Source: Tilletia caries
Lineage: Eukaryota; Basidiomycota; Exobasidiomycetes; Tilletiales; Tilletiaceae
Length of the DNA: 64,000 nucleotides
Direction: 5' to 3'
NCBI GenBank assembly: GCA_032718865.1
Contig: JALUTQ010000046.1
Coordinates: 186,001 to 250,000, forward strand
Shown: piece after piece, positions 22,207 to 32,224 of the stretch
How positions within the stretch are numbered: position 1 is the stretch's first letter
Layout: every line of letters starts with the position of its first letter
Notes under the pieces: model-generated
Told to the model about the DNA's origin: nothing
What the model saw: only the letters and a program-made list of their open reading frames with translations
Databases searched by the model: none
Program-made: the position numbers and the translations under genes

Positions 22207-22595
22207 TTAGAGCAGTTTGCATATTGCTTCGGAATCGGAAATATATACGCCCGCCAACCTGAGTTTCATGGTTATTATCGTGACTTCAGAGTCTCACAGC
22301 GTCTCTTGGACCGCTTTCACGATGGCCTCGCCCACAAATCCTGCGCGACAGGATCTCTCACCTCGCGGAGCCAAGCCCACAGCAAGACCTCGCCCGTGCC
22401 CGACCGGCACAACGACAGAGTGCAGCCACTGATGCCTGAGGTATGATGTGAATCTGTGCCTTCGACGTGGTGAGTACTGGCTGCTGCCGGTCATGGTACT
22501 TGAGAGTCTGAGACCCTCACAGACTTTTTGTGTCTCCTCGCGTTTTGCCCGCAAAATCAATTAATTCGCTCGAAGCAATATGCAAACTGCTCTAA
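22207..22595. mobile_element. Inverted-repeat element B
   Basis: Perfect 25-bp inverted repeats at 22207-22231 (TTAGAGCAGTTTGCATATTG then CTTCG) and 22571-22595, 389 bases end to end. No coding content. Flanks show no matching direct repeat. Lies 13 bases after element A. Confidence 0.65.
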
Positions 22596-22717
22596 GCAGT
22601 CACGTGAAGTTGTTTCGGAGATTGGACGAAACAAAGCACTGGACTGAATTGCCGACGTCGGCTTGCTATACAGACAGCCTGGTGATATGAGGCTACATCT
22701 CACAGCACCTCGAGTAG

Positions 22718-23037
22718 GGGGTTTCGTCAGTTCCGCTTTATCTGCATAGTGCGATGAGTTACTGGTAAACTTTTTCCTGCGAAATGAAACCCCCCGACAT
22801 CTTCCACGTCTTTCTGGAAGAAGCGATGTGGGTTATGAGATGATGGGAAAGGCCAGATGAGATGATGGGACTACGATGAGGATGAAGTTAGCCAAAAAGG
22901 TGCACCTGAGCACGTTTTTGCATTTCCGACAACGATATCGTACTCAATTGAGGGAAACACCGAATCGCCGTGTCGTACTTCATCTGGTGAGATATCGTGG
23001 AAGTACGATTTAGCACTACAAGATCTGACGAAACCCC
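22718..23037. mobile_element. Inverted-repeat element C
   Basis: GGGGTTTCGTCAG (22718-22730) and its inverse CTGACGAAACCCC (23025-23037) bound 320 bases without a gene. The repeat is only 13 bp, so chance is not excluded, but its right end abuts the target duplication of the next element. Confidence 0.45.
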
Positions 23038-23040
23038 TTA

Positions 23041-23480
23041 GGCCCTGATCAGTTGCGAGCGCGCGCCCTGATTTTGGCGCTCAACCCACTGGGCGCGAGG
23101 CCCTCGCGCCGCGCTCTGAAAATTTGCGCTCATAGGGCGCGGGCTGGCAACTGATCAGCCCTCGCGCTGGGAAGTGGGCTCTGCTTTTTGACCGGGACGG
23201 CTTTTGCTATCTCATTTTGTAACTTTGTATTTCTTCTCATTTGGATTACAATGGCGGTGTAACGTGGTTGTAATTGTCAGAGCGGGCGCGAGGGCGCGCG
23301 CTCTGTGGGCCGACCTCGGGAGGTGGGCCCAGAGAGCGCGAGAATTGTGAGTGAGCGCGCTCTGAAATTTCTGGGCCGCCGGCCCTAAAAATGCGCAACT
23401 GAACATTCGCGCGCCTCATGTCGGCCCACAGAGCGCGCGCTCATTTTTCAAAGTGGGCGCGCTCGCAACTGATCAGGGCC
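23041..23480. mobile_element. Tourist/Harbinger-like MITE, copy 1 (TSD TTA)
   Basis: A 440-bp element bounded by inverted repeats starting GGCCCTGATCAGTTGCGAGC and continuing GCGC; both ends match. TTA stands on each side (23038-23040 and 23481-23483), a 3-bp target duplication of the kind made by PIF/Harbinger elements, whose ends also usually begin GG(C/G). The interior is rich in GAGCGCGC words and holds no gene. A partial internal copy of the terminal repeat (about 23134-23162) marks a 122-bp sub-unit at the left. A second family member is at 40541-40985. Confidence 0.85.
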
Positions 23481-23483
23481 TTA

Positions 23484-24723
23484 GTCTCGACGAGCGCATG
23501 AGAGCATGAGACTAAATAAGCGCCTATACATAGTACATACCGAGACTCGAGATAGAGCACAGCATCTATCTATCCGAGAGAGCTGTCGCCGAAACGACTG
23601 ATTCAAGTTTCCCTTTTGTTTGGTGCAGAAATATTACACGTCTAAGCTCCGCTGTCGCTTCCGGGCCACCGTTCGCCGGCGTGTCTGGAATCCTGCAGGT
23701 GGGTTGGACCCTGCAGTAGCTCAGCGCTCAGAGCTCTGGACCGGACGCCGACCATCTTGCATGGGCGGGTGTCTGGGGAAATAATGTCAAAGCCCGTTAT
23801 TGGCGAACGGAACGATATGTAGTCAAGGCAGGAGTTAGCTATAGTGGCAACTCCAAGTAGTGGTGCCAGCCACCTTTCCTTGAGCCGCGAGCTTCGAATC
23901 TTTGCAACGATCTCCTCTCTCCCCTCCTATACTCTCTATCTCCCCTCTCCCTCCCGCTCCTGCTCCAGCTCTAGCTAAACTCAGCTCCACAGGTACGGGA
24001 GAGCGATACACCCACGGCTCGACGTTCAGCCGCCTGTCTGCGCTGCGACGGCTCCGGATCCAGACCGCCCTCAGGACTTGGAGGATCACCCGCACAGACG
24101 TGAAGCAGGACTCCGACTTTTGATCTCTTCTCCGCTCGCCTTCCCGTCGCGTCCGCGTACCGATTCGGGATTGCTCTTACAGAACGTTCTGCGTTGTTGA
24201 GCGTCCGCTGTTATACGCTTCGGGTCGGAACATTCGAGTCTTGCACACAAACACAAGCACCTCATCTGGTGTAGTGCTACCCGGGTACTCAGCCTTCGCT
24301 TCGTCTTTCCTTCGTCTGCTTCTCAGAACCAGCTCCCACGGTTGAGCTGTGGAGCAAACTCGGACGGCACTTATATCTTCACCTTCACGGCTTCAAGGCG
24401 GTCTAATCACGCTGCCTTCCTTTGATTTTGGCCCATCCATCATCGTCCCTTCCTGTCTTCGTCCCTTCCAGCTCTGGCTCACCGGAACCCCCCTGCGATC
24501 CTGTTCTTCAAAGCCCAACACCTCGATTTACGCATTGTAAGCTCGAAGCCAACGGGCCCTCCGACATTACCGCAGCACACTGTTTCTGTGCGCCAAACGT
24601 TCGGTCGAGAGCTCTGCAAGAGCTACGGATCGGCCCTTCGTCTTCCCTCCAGCTGATCCCTTTTCCGGTCAGCTTCACCTATCGGACGCAGATTATGTTG
24701 TTGCAGTTCTACCTTTTGCAACC
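23484..24723 (+). promoter_or_regulatory. Upstream region of the Ser-rich nuclear-type protein gene
   Basis: About 1.2 kb. A small inverted repeat TTAGTCTC/GAGACTAA (about 23481-23515) lies at the left. The right half is mixed, pyrimidine-rich sequence consistent with a promoter and 5' leader. No gene or RNA is recognised. Confidence 0.35.
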
Positions 24724-26727
24724 ATGGCAGACCATTTCAACACAGCGCCGGCATCGGCTCCATCATCAACATCAACACCTGCCCGAGGGTCGTCCCCATC
24801 TTCGACTCTTGGGTCGCACCTTGCCGAACCGATGGGCTTGTCCAAGGACTCAACAGTGACCTCCCAGAACCTGCTCGCCCAGTTTCTCTTTGCTCAAATG
24901 GGCAATGGTGGCGAAAGCGTACGGGCGTCGGAAGGGCGACGGCCGATGGCTCGCGCAGCTACTGCCTCCCTGGGCGAAATCTTGCGATCTGCAGCTCAAA
25001 CGGAGCTGCTTCGCATGCAAAACTTACAAGAACAGCAGCAGAGAAGGAGGAGTACCTCGGCCGCTCTTCAGCTCGGACCTGCTCTTCGATCGTCAGGTGG
25101 GCCGTCGTCTTCCTCCTTCTCGTTCCCTAATCCCTCCAACACGATACCTACCCACCAGCGTCCTACCGTCACATCTGCAGTCTCAGCTGCTGCTGCTGCC
25201 TCGAGCCACAAGCGACAATGGGAAGAAACCACTTCGTCACATGGTTTCTTGGAACAGGCCGGTGCCGTCGCACAGCAATTTGGCGAGTTCTTTACGCAGG
25301 AACGTGCATGGGCCGGGATGGCTCTTGCGGCTGCTGCTCGAAGAGACAGCGAGCACAGCTCCGGCGTAGGACCGGGCATGAGTCGAACTGGGACCGATCG
25401 GTCCTCGATCTCGACCATGGGCTCTCGGGCTTCGTTGGGTTGGGCTCCTGCTCCTCATTTGGGAGTGGCGAGGAGTGAGGCGGGAGAGGCGTCGTCTCAC
25501 ATTTTGACTCCGCCGGCGAAGAGAATACGAAGCAGTACTTCGCTCACTGATCCGCTGCCGATGATGGGCCAGGTAAGTGCACCAGATCCATGGCAGTTTG
25601 CCATTTGGGATCGGAGCGGAGGCTGACAGTCTTCTTCCTGGGTTTCATTCTTTCAGTACGATATACCGACGATCGTACATACGGGACCGGCCCCCGATGA
25701 GGAACGGGAGTCGACAGCACCCCACTCCTTCGTGACCGCAGCCTTAGAGGCGCGGCGACCACAATCGGAGAACGGTACACCACATGCTGCATCCCCTTCC
25801 GGCAGCCTCACCTCGGTACTATCCGGCTTTGCCCAGTTGCTCGAAGGTCGACAACAAGTCGCTCGGGGACTCGAGGTTCTCGCAAGAGACGGCCAACATC
25901 TGCTGGACGGAGGCAGTACAACCGTTGCAACAGGCCCAGCTTATGCAAGTGTGAACACGGTCGATGGCGGAAACGAGGACGGTCAGGAAAGCCCCTCGGC
26001 CGGGTCGGTAGATGAATCAGAGAGTGGGAGCGAGTGGACCGAATCAAGCGTTGGAGATGACACTACGGGAGCAGCAGCAGTAGCCACCACCATCCTTCCG
26101 TCGAATGTGAACTCCTCCCGATCCGCGCAACAGGCAAGCATTACTACGGAGGAACGAGCGAATGAACAACAGCAAGAAAAGGGTCCAGGTCAAACTGAGG
26201 GTCTCGGCTTGCCACTCGTTGACTCCTCCGCTGCGACCTTGAAAGGCCCAGCCTCGACTTCCAGATCGATTGCCACCGACATGGGTCCAAGCACCCTCGA
26301 CTTCGACCTGCAGACAAGCTTTTTACCGCATCACCGGCGTCGCTCACGCTCCCCTTCTCCCCCCACCTCAAAGGCACGGCCGTCGCTGCTACCAAGGGCC
26401 TCTTCGTCGGCGCACTTCGCGCTAATAAGCCAGCCCCTGCACACCGCGGAACCGCACCCTTCAACGACGGGCTCGAGCGTAAACACCTCACAAGGCCAGG
26501 GCAGCTCATCGGTGTCCCATTGCGCCTCGACTCCTGCGGAACAGCGGAAAGGAAAATCTCCGATCGTCAGTGGGTGGTGTGCGTGGCGGGTGGAGTCTCG
26601 ACGGCCTCGGAAACGAGCGAAACATGCTGCGGACGAGGACGGTGATCGGCAGGACGTCAGTGGCTCGCAAATGGCAGCAGCAAGTAGCTCGCCTTCTGTG
26701 GAAGAGAAGGTCGCCGAGCGGAAGTGA
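24724..26727 (+). CDS. Serine/alanine-rich protein, probably nuclear, unknown
   Basis: Two exons, 24724-25572 and 25657-26727 (intron GTAAGT...TTTCAG), giving about 639 residues. No known domain is recognised. Most of the protein is low-complexity Ser/Ala/Pro/Thr. More ordered segments are SQNLLAQFLFAQM, ASLGEILRSAAQTELLRMQN (a possible helix), GFLEQAGAVAQQFGEFFTQ and SLTSVLSGFAQLLEGRQQVA then RGLEVLARDGQHL. Basic clusters (PAKRIRSS; RRPRKRAKHAADED near the C-terminus) look like nuclear localisation signals, so a regulator or chromatin-associated role is possible but unproven. The start MADHFNTAP is the first ATG of a long open frame. It is convergent with the pantothenate synthetase gene. 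Confidence 0.72.
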
Positions 26728-27156
26728 ACCAGCTCCAACAGGCAGCATCCGCACTCAAACAATTTCTCGTCGTAATCCGAGCACGGTCTCGTTTTCCGAC
26801 ATATCCAATCACCTTGTAACAGCAAACGTCACCTCCCCTCGTCACGCCCCTCTCCCTTTTCTCTCCTTCTCCCCTTCTACATTGGGGCGTCCGTTCTTCG
26901 GACGACCTGGACATTTACTCTTCCTTAGATAACACAAAATCAATAATACGTATGTGCATTTTACTCTCATATCGACTCAAATGATGCCTGTATCCACTCC
27001 GAGCGCTGGAGGTGTTCTCAAGCATTTGACCATTGTGGATACACAACAGGTGCCGTGTCTGTTGATGACATTGGTTGCACATGATGGGATCCAGCCCAGT
27101 TACGGTATATTGGACGAGTGTCCCTTTTGAGTGTTGTGGAAGGCCTCGGATCTTGG
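26728..27156. other. Convergent 3' intergenic region
   Basis: Between two convergent genes. It contains AT-rich words such as AACACAAAATCAATAATACG (about 26932-26951) suitable for 3'-end formation. Nothing else is seen. Confidence 0.4.
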
Positions 27157-28576
27157 TTAGAGCTCGAAGCCAAGGAGAATATTGTCGATCAGTCGCGTTG
27201 TCCGCCCCTGTTCACCTTCGTGGATCAAGGCAGCTCCCGAAAGAATGGCGCCCCGCGAAAGGTCGACCGACTTGCCCTTCTCAAGCTCTCGCTCCAAGTC
27301 TGCTAGCGAGGAAGGGTCGTTGAGCGTGATGTAGTCCAGATGGAGATGGATCCGCTCAGCGTCGGAGTTCATCCCGGTTTCCGTGCTGCACTCTCGAGCT
27401 TGATCAAGGACGAATTGCCGCGCTGCTTGGAGGGTCTGCTCGATGATCCGTCGTGAATCTTTTTCTGAGGAGAGGGGGGTGGAGGAGGAGGTTGTAAGTT
27501 GCTCAAACACACGTTCTGCCTCGCGAAGCGCCCGATAGAGGACAGGCGCGACCTTGCGCGCGCGCGGAGTTAGGTATGCATTCCGACTGCTGAGAGCAAG
27601 GCCATCGGTCGGGTCTCGTCCGGTGGGGAGAACTTTGAGGTGGGAGGGCGAGGGCGGAAAGGCAAAGATGAGGTCGGAGAGCAACCTGCGGAGGATGATA
27701 GACTGCTGGATATCCTTTTGTCCGAAGTATGCATGGTCGGGCTGATGCAGGGATGAAGGAAGGCGGGAGCAAGAAGGCGCTCAGCGAGGTACCGTACAGG
27801 AGGGGAATGTCATAACTCACCTGTACGATGTGGAAGAGCTTTGACACGACAGTCGCAACGCCGCGGAAGAAGCCCGGGCGACTCTTGCCTTCCATCTCAT
27901 CAGCCAACCCGCGAATCTCAACAAACGCCCCCACTTGATCTTCCACCTTTTGAGTAAAGCCGTTCGGGTACATCTCCGACACCGTGGGAGCGAAGACGAG
28001 GTCCACCTGGCGGCGCTTGCCGTCGGCCGCCGCCGAGCTGAGGGTGTGCAGCTTTTCCATGTCCGACTCCAGTGTGCGTGGATAGGCATCGAGATCCTCG
28101 TGAGGCGCGAACTGGGCCGGGTTCACAAAGATCGAAACCACGGTATAGTCATTCTCCGCCAGCGAGGCTTGGACGAGGGAGAGATGACCGGCATGGAGCG
28201 CGCCCATCGTGGGCACAAAGCCGATGGTCGGCACTGCTGACGAGGAGGACGAAGACGCGCTGGCTTGACGGACTTGGTTTCGCCATGCACGGACATCGGC
28301 AACCGAACGTAGCACGAGTGGGGCCTCGTTGCTGTAAGGCTGCTGCGAAGGGCCAGCGCTACCCGCTGGTGCGCTGCTCGCCATGAACCTTGCTTGCCGT
28401 GCGCGGGGAGAAAGCGAGCTGTTCGTACGCGTTGGAGGTCTGTGCAAGAAGTAGCCACTACAGCTGCTGCTGGAGTAGACGGTTCGATTTGACGTGGTAA
28501 GGCAGGAGAAGCGTCCTGCCGTCGACGCTATCGATCTCACTGCTGCTGCTGTCGCTCCTCTCCCATGGAATGCCAT
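27157..28576 (-). CDS. PAN6: Pantothenate synthetase (pantoate--beta-alanine ligase)
   Basis: Condenses pantoate and beta-alanine with ATP to form pantothenate, the vitamin B5 step of coenzyme A synthesis. Two exons (27821-28576 and 27157-27741) encode about 446 residues. Motifs: [14 protein letters not shown] (ATP-binding HxGH), [20 protein letters not shown] (pantoate site), [31 protein letters not shown], then across the intron [32 protein letters not shown] and RLIDNILL at the C-terminus. The start at 28576 ([13 protein letters not shown]) adds about 85 basic, Ser/Arg-rich residues before the catalytic core, which could be a mitochondrial presequence; a later Met (RFMASSAP) is an alternative start for a cytosolic form. 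The 79-nt intron has GTGAGT...CATCAG. Confidence 0.93.
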
Positions 28577-29279
28577 TCCGGGTCGTGGTACATAAGTATG
28601 ACTCACATCGTAGCATGCATGCGAGCTTCCAACTTCCTCGCTCCAACAGTACTATTCTCATTCTTGCTCTTGCATGACACTCCGTTCACTGGTGCCCCTC
28701 GGGGCATCCTTTGCTCTCACCCCCTCGTCCCTCCACCATTATTCCCCCGCCTGGGGCCTGGGCGCCTGGGCACTCCCCTAACCCCTTGCGTTTTTCGCTA
28801 CTTACCATTACCGATCTCATGCAACGGCGAGGACGCGAGGACGACCAAGCCACAATAATAAGCCCACACCCTACACGGTACACCCGAGCTGGACGCTGGA
28901 TCAATAATAAGTCAGTGGACGCTTCCTTGCCGGCCTCCACCGCTCCACCCAGCAGGCGGTACGTAAAGCACATGTTTCCATCGACGGGACATGGGTGATG
29001 GGACACCGGACACGCCGCAGCCCGCAGGCGGGCTTATTGGGCGCCTGGTCATCTGGCGTCTGTGTTCCGAAGCTCGACCACACCACTCTGTGCCTGATTG
29101 TGGATGCTGCTGATGATTCTGTCCCTCTCTGCCCTCTTATGTATGAATTCCATCGCAGGCCCTTCAAATTCGATACTCTTCCACCCACGTCTCTGCGCTG
29201 AATCTCTCTCATTCCCTATCCCCTTTGCCTCGCGCCTTTCACCAGATTCAATCCCGCCGCCAGGTCCCGCCTCAAGGCC
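28577..29279. promoter_or_regulatory. Divergent promoter region, PAN6 and Cys-rich secreted protein
   Basis: About 700 bases between two divergent starts. The right 70 bases are pyrimidine-rich leader for the gene at 29280. No TATA box, repeat or RNA gene is recognised. Confidence 0.35.
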
Positions 29280-30890
29280 ATGATTTCCTTCATCAAGAAA
29301 CAAGGCCCCAAGTTCGCCTTGCTTCTTCTGGCCTCCCAGCTCCTCACAGCTGTGGCTGCATCGCCCTTTGATCTCGACAGCCGGGCTCTCGTCAGTCGAG
29401 CTCGCGGCGGCAAATATGTCGGATCGAGCTGCCAGGTCGATTCCGAGTGCTATTCTGCTAGTTGTGCGACTGGCGACGACGGCGTTACTCGGACCTGCCA
29501 GCGCCAGTTGCCCGGCGGGCCTTGCTTCGAAAACAGCAACTGCGACACGCGGCAATGTGACTTGAGTGCAGGCATCTGCAAAGCATCTGCAGTTAACGGT
29601 CTATGCACGAACTACTACGATTGCGATGGCTGGGAGCAGGGCACAGTGACCTGCCAGAACAAGAAGTGCAAGATCCAAGATTCCAAGGCTTGCACCCAGA
29701 GCAATCAGTGCGCAAGTGGCTTTTGCAATAACAAGATTTGCCGACGACGACCTCAAGCCCCTAACTCGCCCTGCTTCGTCGACGGCGAATGTTTGTCCGG
29801 AGACTGCGCTGCGATCACGGCTTCCCAGTGCACTAATCCGGATGGCTCTTTCGCCTATTGCCCGGGCACAACCGACCAACACTGTACACGATACGCTCTC
29901 GGCCATAGCTGCGCCAACAACGGCGAGTGTCAAGAGGGCTTCTGTCGCAGTGGCAAATGTGTCGCCAGCAAGGACGGTGACGCGTGCTCCGAGCAATATC
30001 AATGCACAGGGCCCTCCGTCTGTGGAAACGGCAAATGCTACACGCCCTCCAATGCAACCCTCCACCCAAACGACGTCTGTGATATTGGCTCGCAGTGCCT
30101 CAGCGGTCGTTGTGTCACCGACCAACTGCAGAAGGATTCGTACGGAGTCAACACGGTCACCTTGAAGAATCAGTATCCTGCCCGATGCGATTACCTTGCC
30201 AACGGCCAAACAAGCTGCCGGTCGTTCACCGACTGCTCGACCGGGCTCTGCCAGAGTGGGACTTGCAACCTCGGTAAGGACGGAGATCGTTGCCAGGTCA
30301 ATTACCAGTGCGAGAACCTCTGCTCGTCCGACGGCGTCTGCTACACTCCTGCCAAATCCAATGCCCAAGGTCAAGGCGAGCCATGCAAGACGGACGACCA
30401 GTGTCTCTCCCGCTCCTGTCTGTTCAAGTACGACTCCGTCACTCGGCCCAGACTTGGTTCTGACTTCCCGATTGGAGTCAGCGACACGAGCTGTGGAGGA
30501 TCCGTCATTGGTCAAGGATGCCGTGTTGATGGCGACTGCAGCCAAGGCTCATGCTCGAACGGCACCTGCTCGCTCCTTTCTGTGGGAGCCTCGTGCGAAG
30601 GAAACACCCAGTGCGACACAGGAATGTGTACCTTTCAAGACCCGTCCGCCAGCAGCGGCACGTGTGTTCTCGCCGAATACCACACTCAGTGCAGCAGGGA
30701 CGACGTTTGCTTTTCGGGCAAGTGCGTGAAGATGGCCTGTCCCTACTCGAAGGACCCGAATGCATGTGTCTACTACGGATGCCAAGCTGTGGCCTTGGGC
30801 GGAACTTGCCGGCAGTCCAACTACGACTGTTATCCTTCCGGCCAGAGCTGCAGTTCGGACAACAAGTGCGTGGCCACGAGTGGCTACTAA
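29280..30890 (+). CDS. Secreted cysteine-rich repeat protein
   Basis: A single-exon gene (536 residues) for an extracellular protein. The N-terminus has a basic start and hydrophobic core (KKQGPKFALLLLASQLLTAV) ending AVAASP, a signal peptide. The rest consists of roughly a dozen small Cys modules of the pattern G-x-x-C-x(3-5)-C-x-S/T-G-x-C-x(2-4)-G-x-C, such as GSSCQVDSECYSASC, GHSCANNGECQEGFCRSGKC, GQGCRVDGDCSQGSCSNGTC and GTCRQSNYDCYPSGQSC. These resemble Dickkopf-type/EB-like Cys modules found in some basidiomycete secreted proteins. There is no GPI tail or membrane segment. Lack of introns is unusual here. Likely a disulfide-rich surface or secreted protein; possible roles (adhesion, wall, effector) are inference. 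Confidence 0.82.
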   Translation: MISFIKKQGPKFALLLLASQLLTAVAASPFDLDSRALVSRARGGKYVGSSCQVDSECYSASCATGDDGVTRTCQRQLPGGPCFENSNCDTRQCDLSAGICKASAVNGLCTNYYDCDGWEQGTVTCQNKKCKIQDSKACTQSNQCASGFCNNKICRRRPQAPNSPCFVDGECLSGDCAAITASQCTNPDGSFAYCPGTTDQHCTRYALGHSCANNGECQEGFCRSGKCVASKDGDACSEQYQCTGPSVCGNGKCYTPSNATLHPNDVCDIGSQCLSGRCVTDQLQKDSYGVNTVTLKNQYPARCDYLANGQTSCRSFTDCSTGLCQSGTCNLGKDGDRCQVNYQCENLCSSDGVCYTPAKSNAQGQGEPCKTDDQCLSRSCLFKYDSVTRPRLGSDFPIGVSDTSCGGSVIGQGCRVDGDCSQGSCSNGTCSLLSVGASCEGNTQCDTGMCTFQDPSASSGTCVLAEYHTQCSRDDVCFSGKCVKMACPYSKDPNACVYYGCQAVALGGTCRQSNYDCYPSGQSCSSDNKCVATSGY

Positions 30891-31390
30891 GGGCATCGGC
30901 CATACTTCACGATCCCACCTTTCACACACCCACGCCTCGTCAGCGCCCGGAGGTTCACACTTCGATCAAGTCCGCCCTGGCATAACATCAAGCTCCCGTA
31001 CCTCTTCGACTTCTTGGACAGCGTCGCCCTCATGCTCTAGCCTCTATGTATATTTATTCGCATCTTGATACCGTTCCATCCTCCGCCCTTCCTGAATGAC
31101 AGCCTTACATATCTATTATAGTCCCTGTCATTGTCCCTCTCCCCATCTCGTCGTGAACTCACCAGGGGCACTGAACGTAGGTCGACTTGACTGATGGATG
31201 AGTCCGCTGTGACTATCTGGTGTTGAGAGCGATGCTGGGTGCTGGGCTGGCTCAGTACCCTTTGGCCCTCGCTGTCGCTGTGTAACCACACAGCTAAATT
31301 CTACTCCCCTTACTTCGACCTTACTCTCACCTTCACCTTCACATTCGCCTTTACCACTCACACACAGGCAGACAAGAGCTCTAAGCAGTA
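30891..31390 (+). promoter_or_regulatory. Intergenic region before the small mitochondrial protein
   Basis: 500 bases with the 3' end of the Cys-rich gene (TATGTATATTTATTCG near 31045 may serve in 3' processing) and a C/T-rich leader (about 31300-31390) for the gene at 31391. Nothing else is recognised. Confidence 0.35.
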
Positions 31391-32004
31391 ATGAAGGCAG
31401 CATCGATCCTATTGAAGAGCGTCGCGTTCAGCGCGCGGTCGACTGTGCGACAATCAAATCACTTCGCTCAGCGAGCCTCTTGGGCTTCCACCCATCCAAT
31501 TTGCCACCGAAGGACTTGCCAACGCGTTCCAACCAACAACTTCACAACGACAGCTCCATCTCGTGCTTCCGAAACGTCAACGCCGCCCGAGGACCCGGAA
31601 AACGACCCAGGGAACATCTTGAGACGTCTGGCCGAAACGCCCGAGGCCATGGCTTCCATCATGAAGCTGATGACGGTCATTAAGGAGGAGGGCGGGATCG
31701 ACATTGGGCAGGCTGTTCGGGAGGACGGCAGCGTGGATCCCAATGCGATGGGCAAGCGACCGAGCATGTTCGAAATGGCCCGAATGATGATGAATGGCAA
31801 GATCCGTGATGCCGTGAAGGAGGGTAAGTTTTGGGGCCAGGGGCTTTAACGTCCTGTTCAAGTCAACTTTACAACGTTCTCACACAACTCTCTCTCCCCC
31901 CACCAGTACATGCCGAGCTCATGAAGGCCGGAATCGAGCTCACGCCAGAGCGGGTGTCAGCAATCCTCCAGGCTGACGAGTTGATCCGAGGCCTCAAGAA
32001 GTAG
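31391..32004 (+). CDS. Small protein with mitochondrial presequence, unknown
   Basis: Two exons (31391-31823 and 31907-32004; intron GTAAGT...CACCAG) encode 176 residues. The N-terminus (MKAASILLKSVAFSARSTVR) is basic, hydroxylated and free of acidic residues, a good mitochondrial targeting signal. The conserved-looking part is helical: DPGNILRRLAETPEAMASIM then KLMTVIKEEGGIDIG, MFEMARMMMNGKIRDAVKEV, and HAELMKAGIELTPERVSAIL then QADELIRGLKK. I do not recognise the family. The Met-rich MFEMARMMMNGK stretch is notable. It converges on the PPR gene, whose stop is about 220 bases away; a matrix protein is the likely location. Confidence 0.72.
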
Positions 32005-32224
32005 CAAAGGAATTATGATTGATTCGGGTCCACAGTGCACAGACAGACGTGTACGAATCCCACCTCCTTGCGTCCCAGAAGCTTGTCAGCTACCCAGCAC
32101 AAGCTCAGCCATGATTCTGCCTGAGTATACTTGCACTGAACGTACAAGAGTAGAGGAATGAATAATGAATGTGTGAGATGAAAGGTGATAAATTGTAGTA
32201 ATGTACATACAGTTCAGGCAAGCT

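Noticed and set aside
23037..23485. A CRISPR-like or tandem array because of recurring GAGCGCGC words
   Set aside because: The words are irregular, belong to an element with inverted ends and a 3-bp duplication, and CRISPR arrays do not occur in fungal nuclear DNA.
29601..30545. A 314-codon minus-strand open frame
   Set aside because: It lies entirely opposite the Cys-rich secreted gene and has no recognisable motif; long antisense frames are expected there from codon bias.
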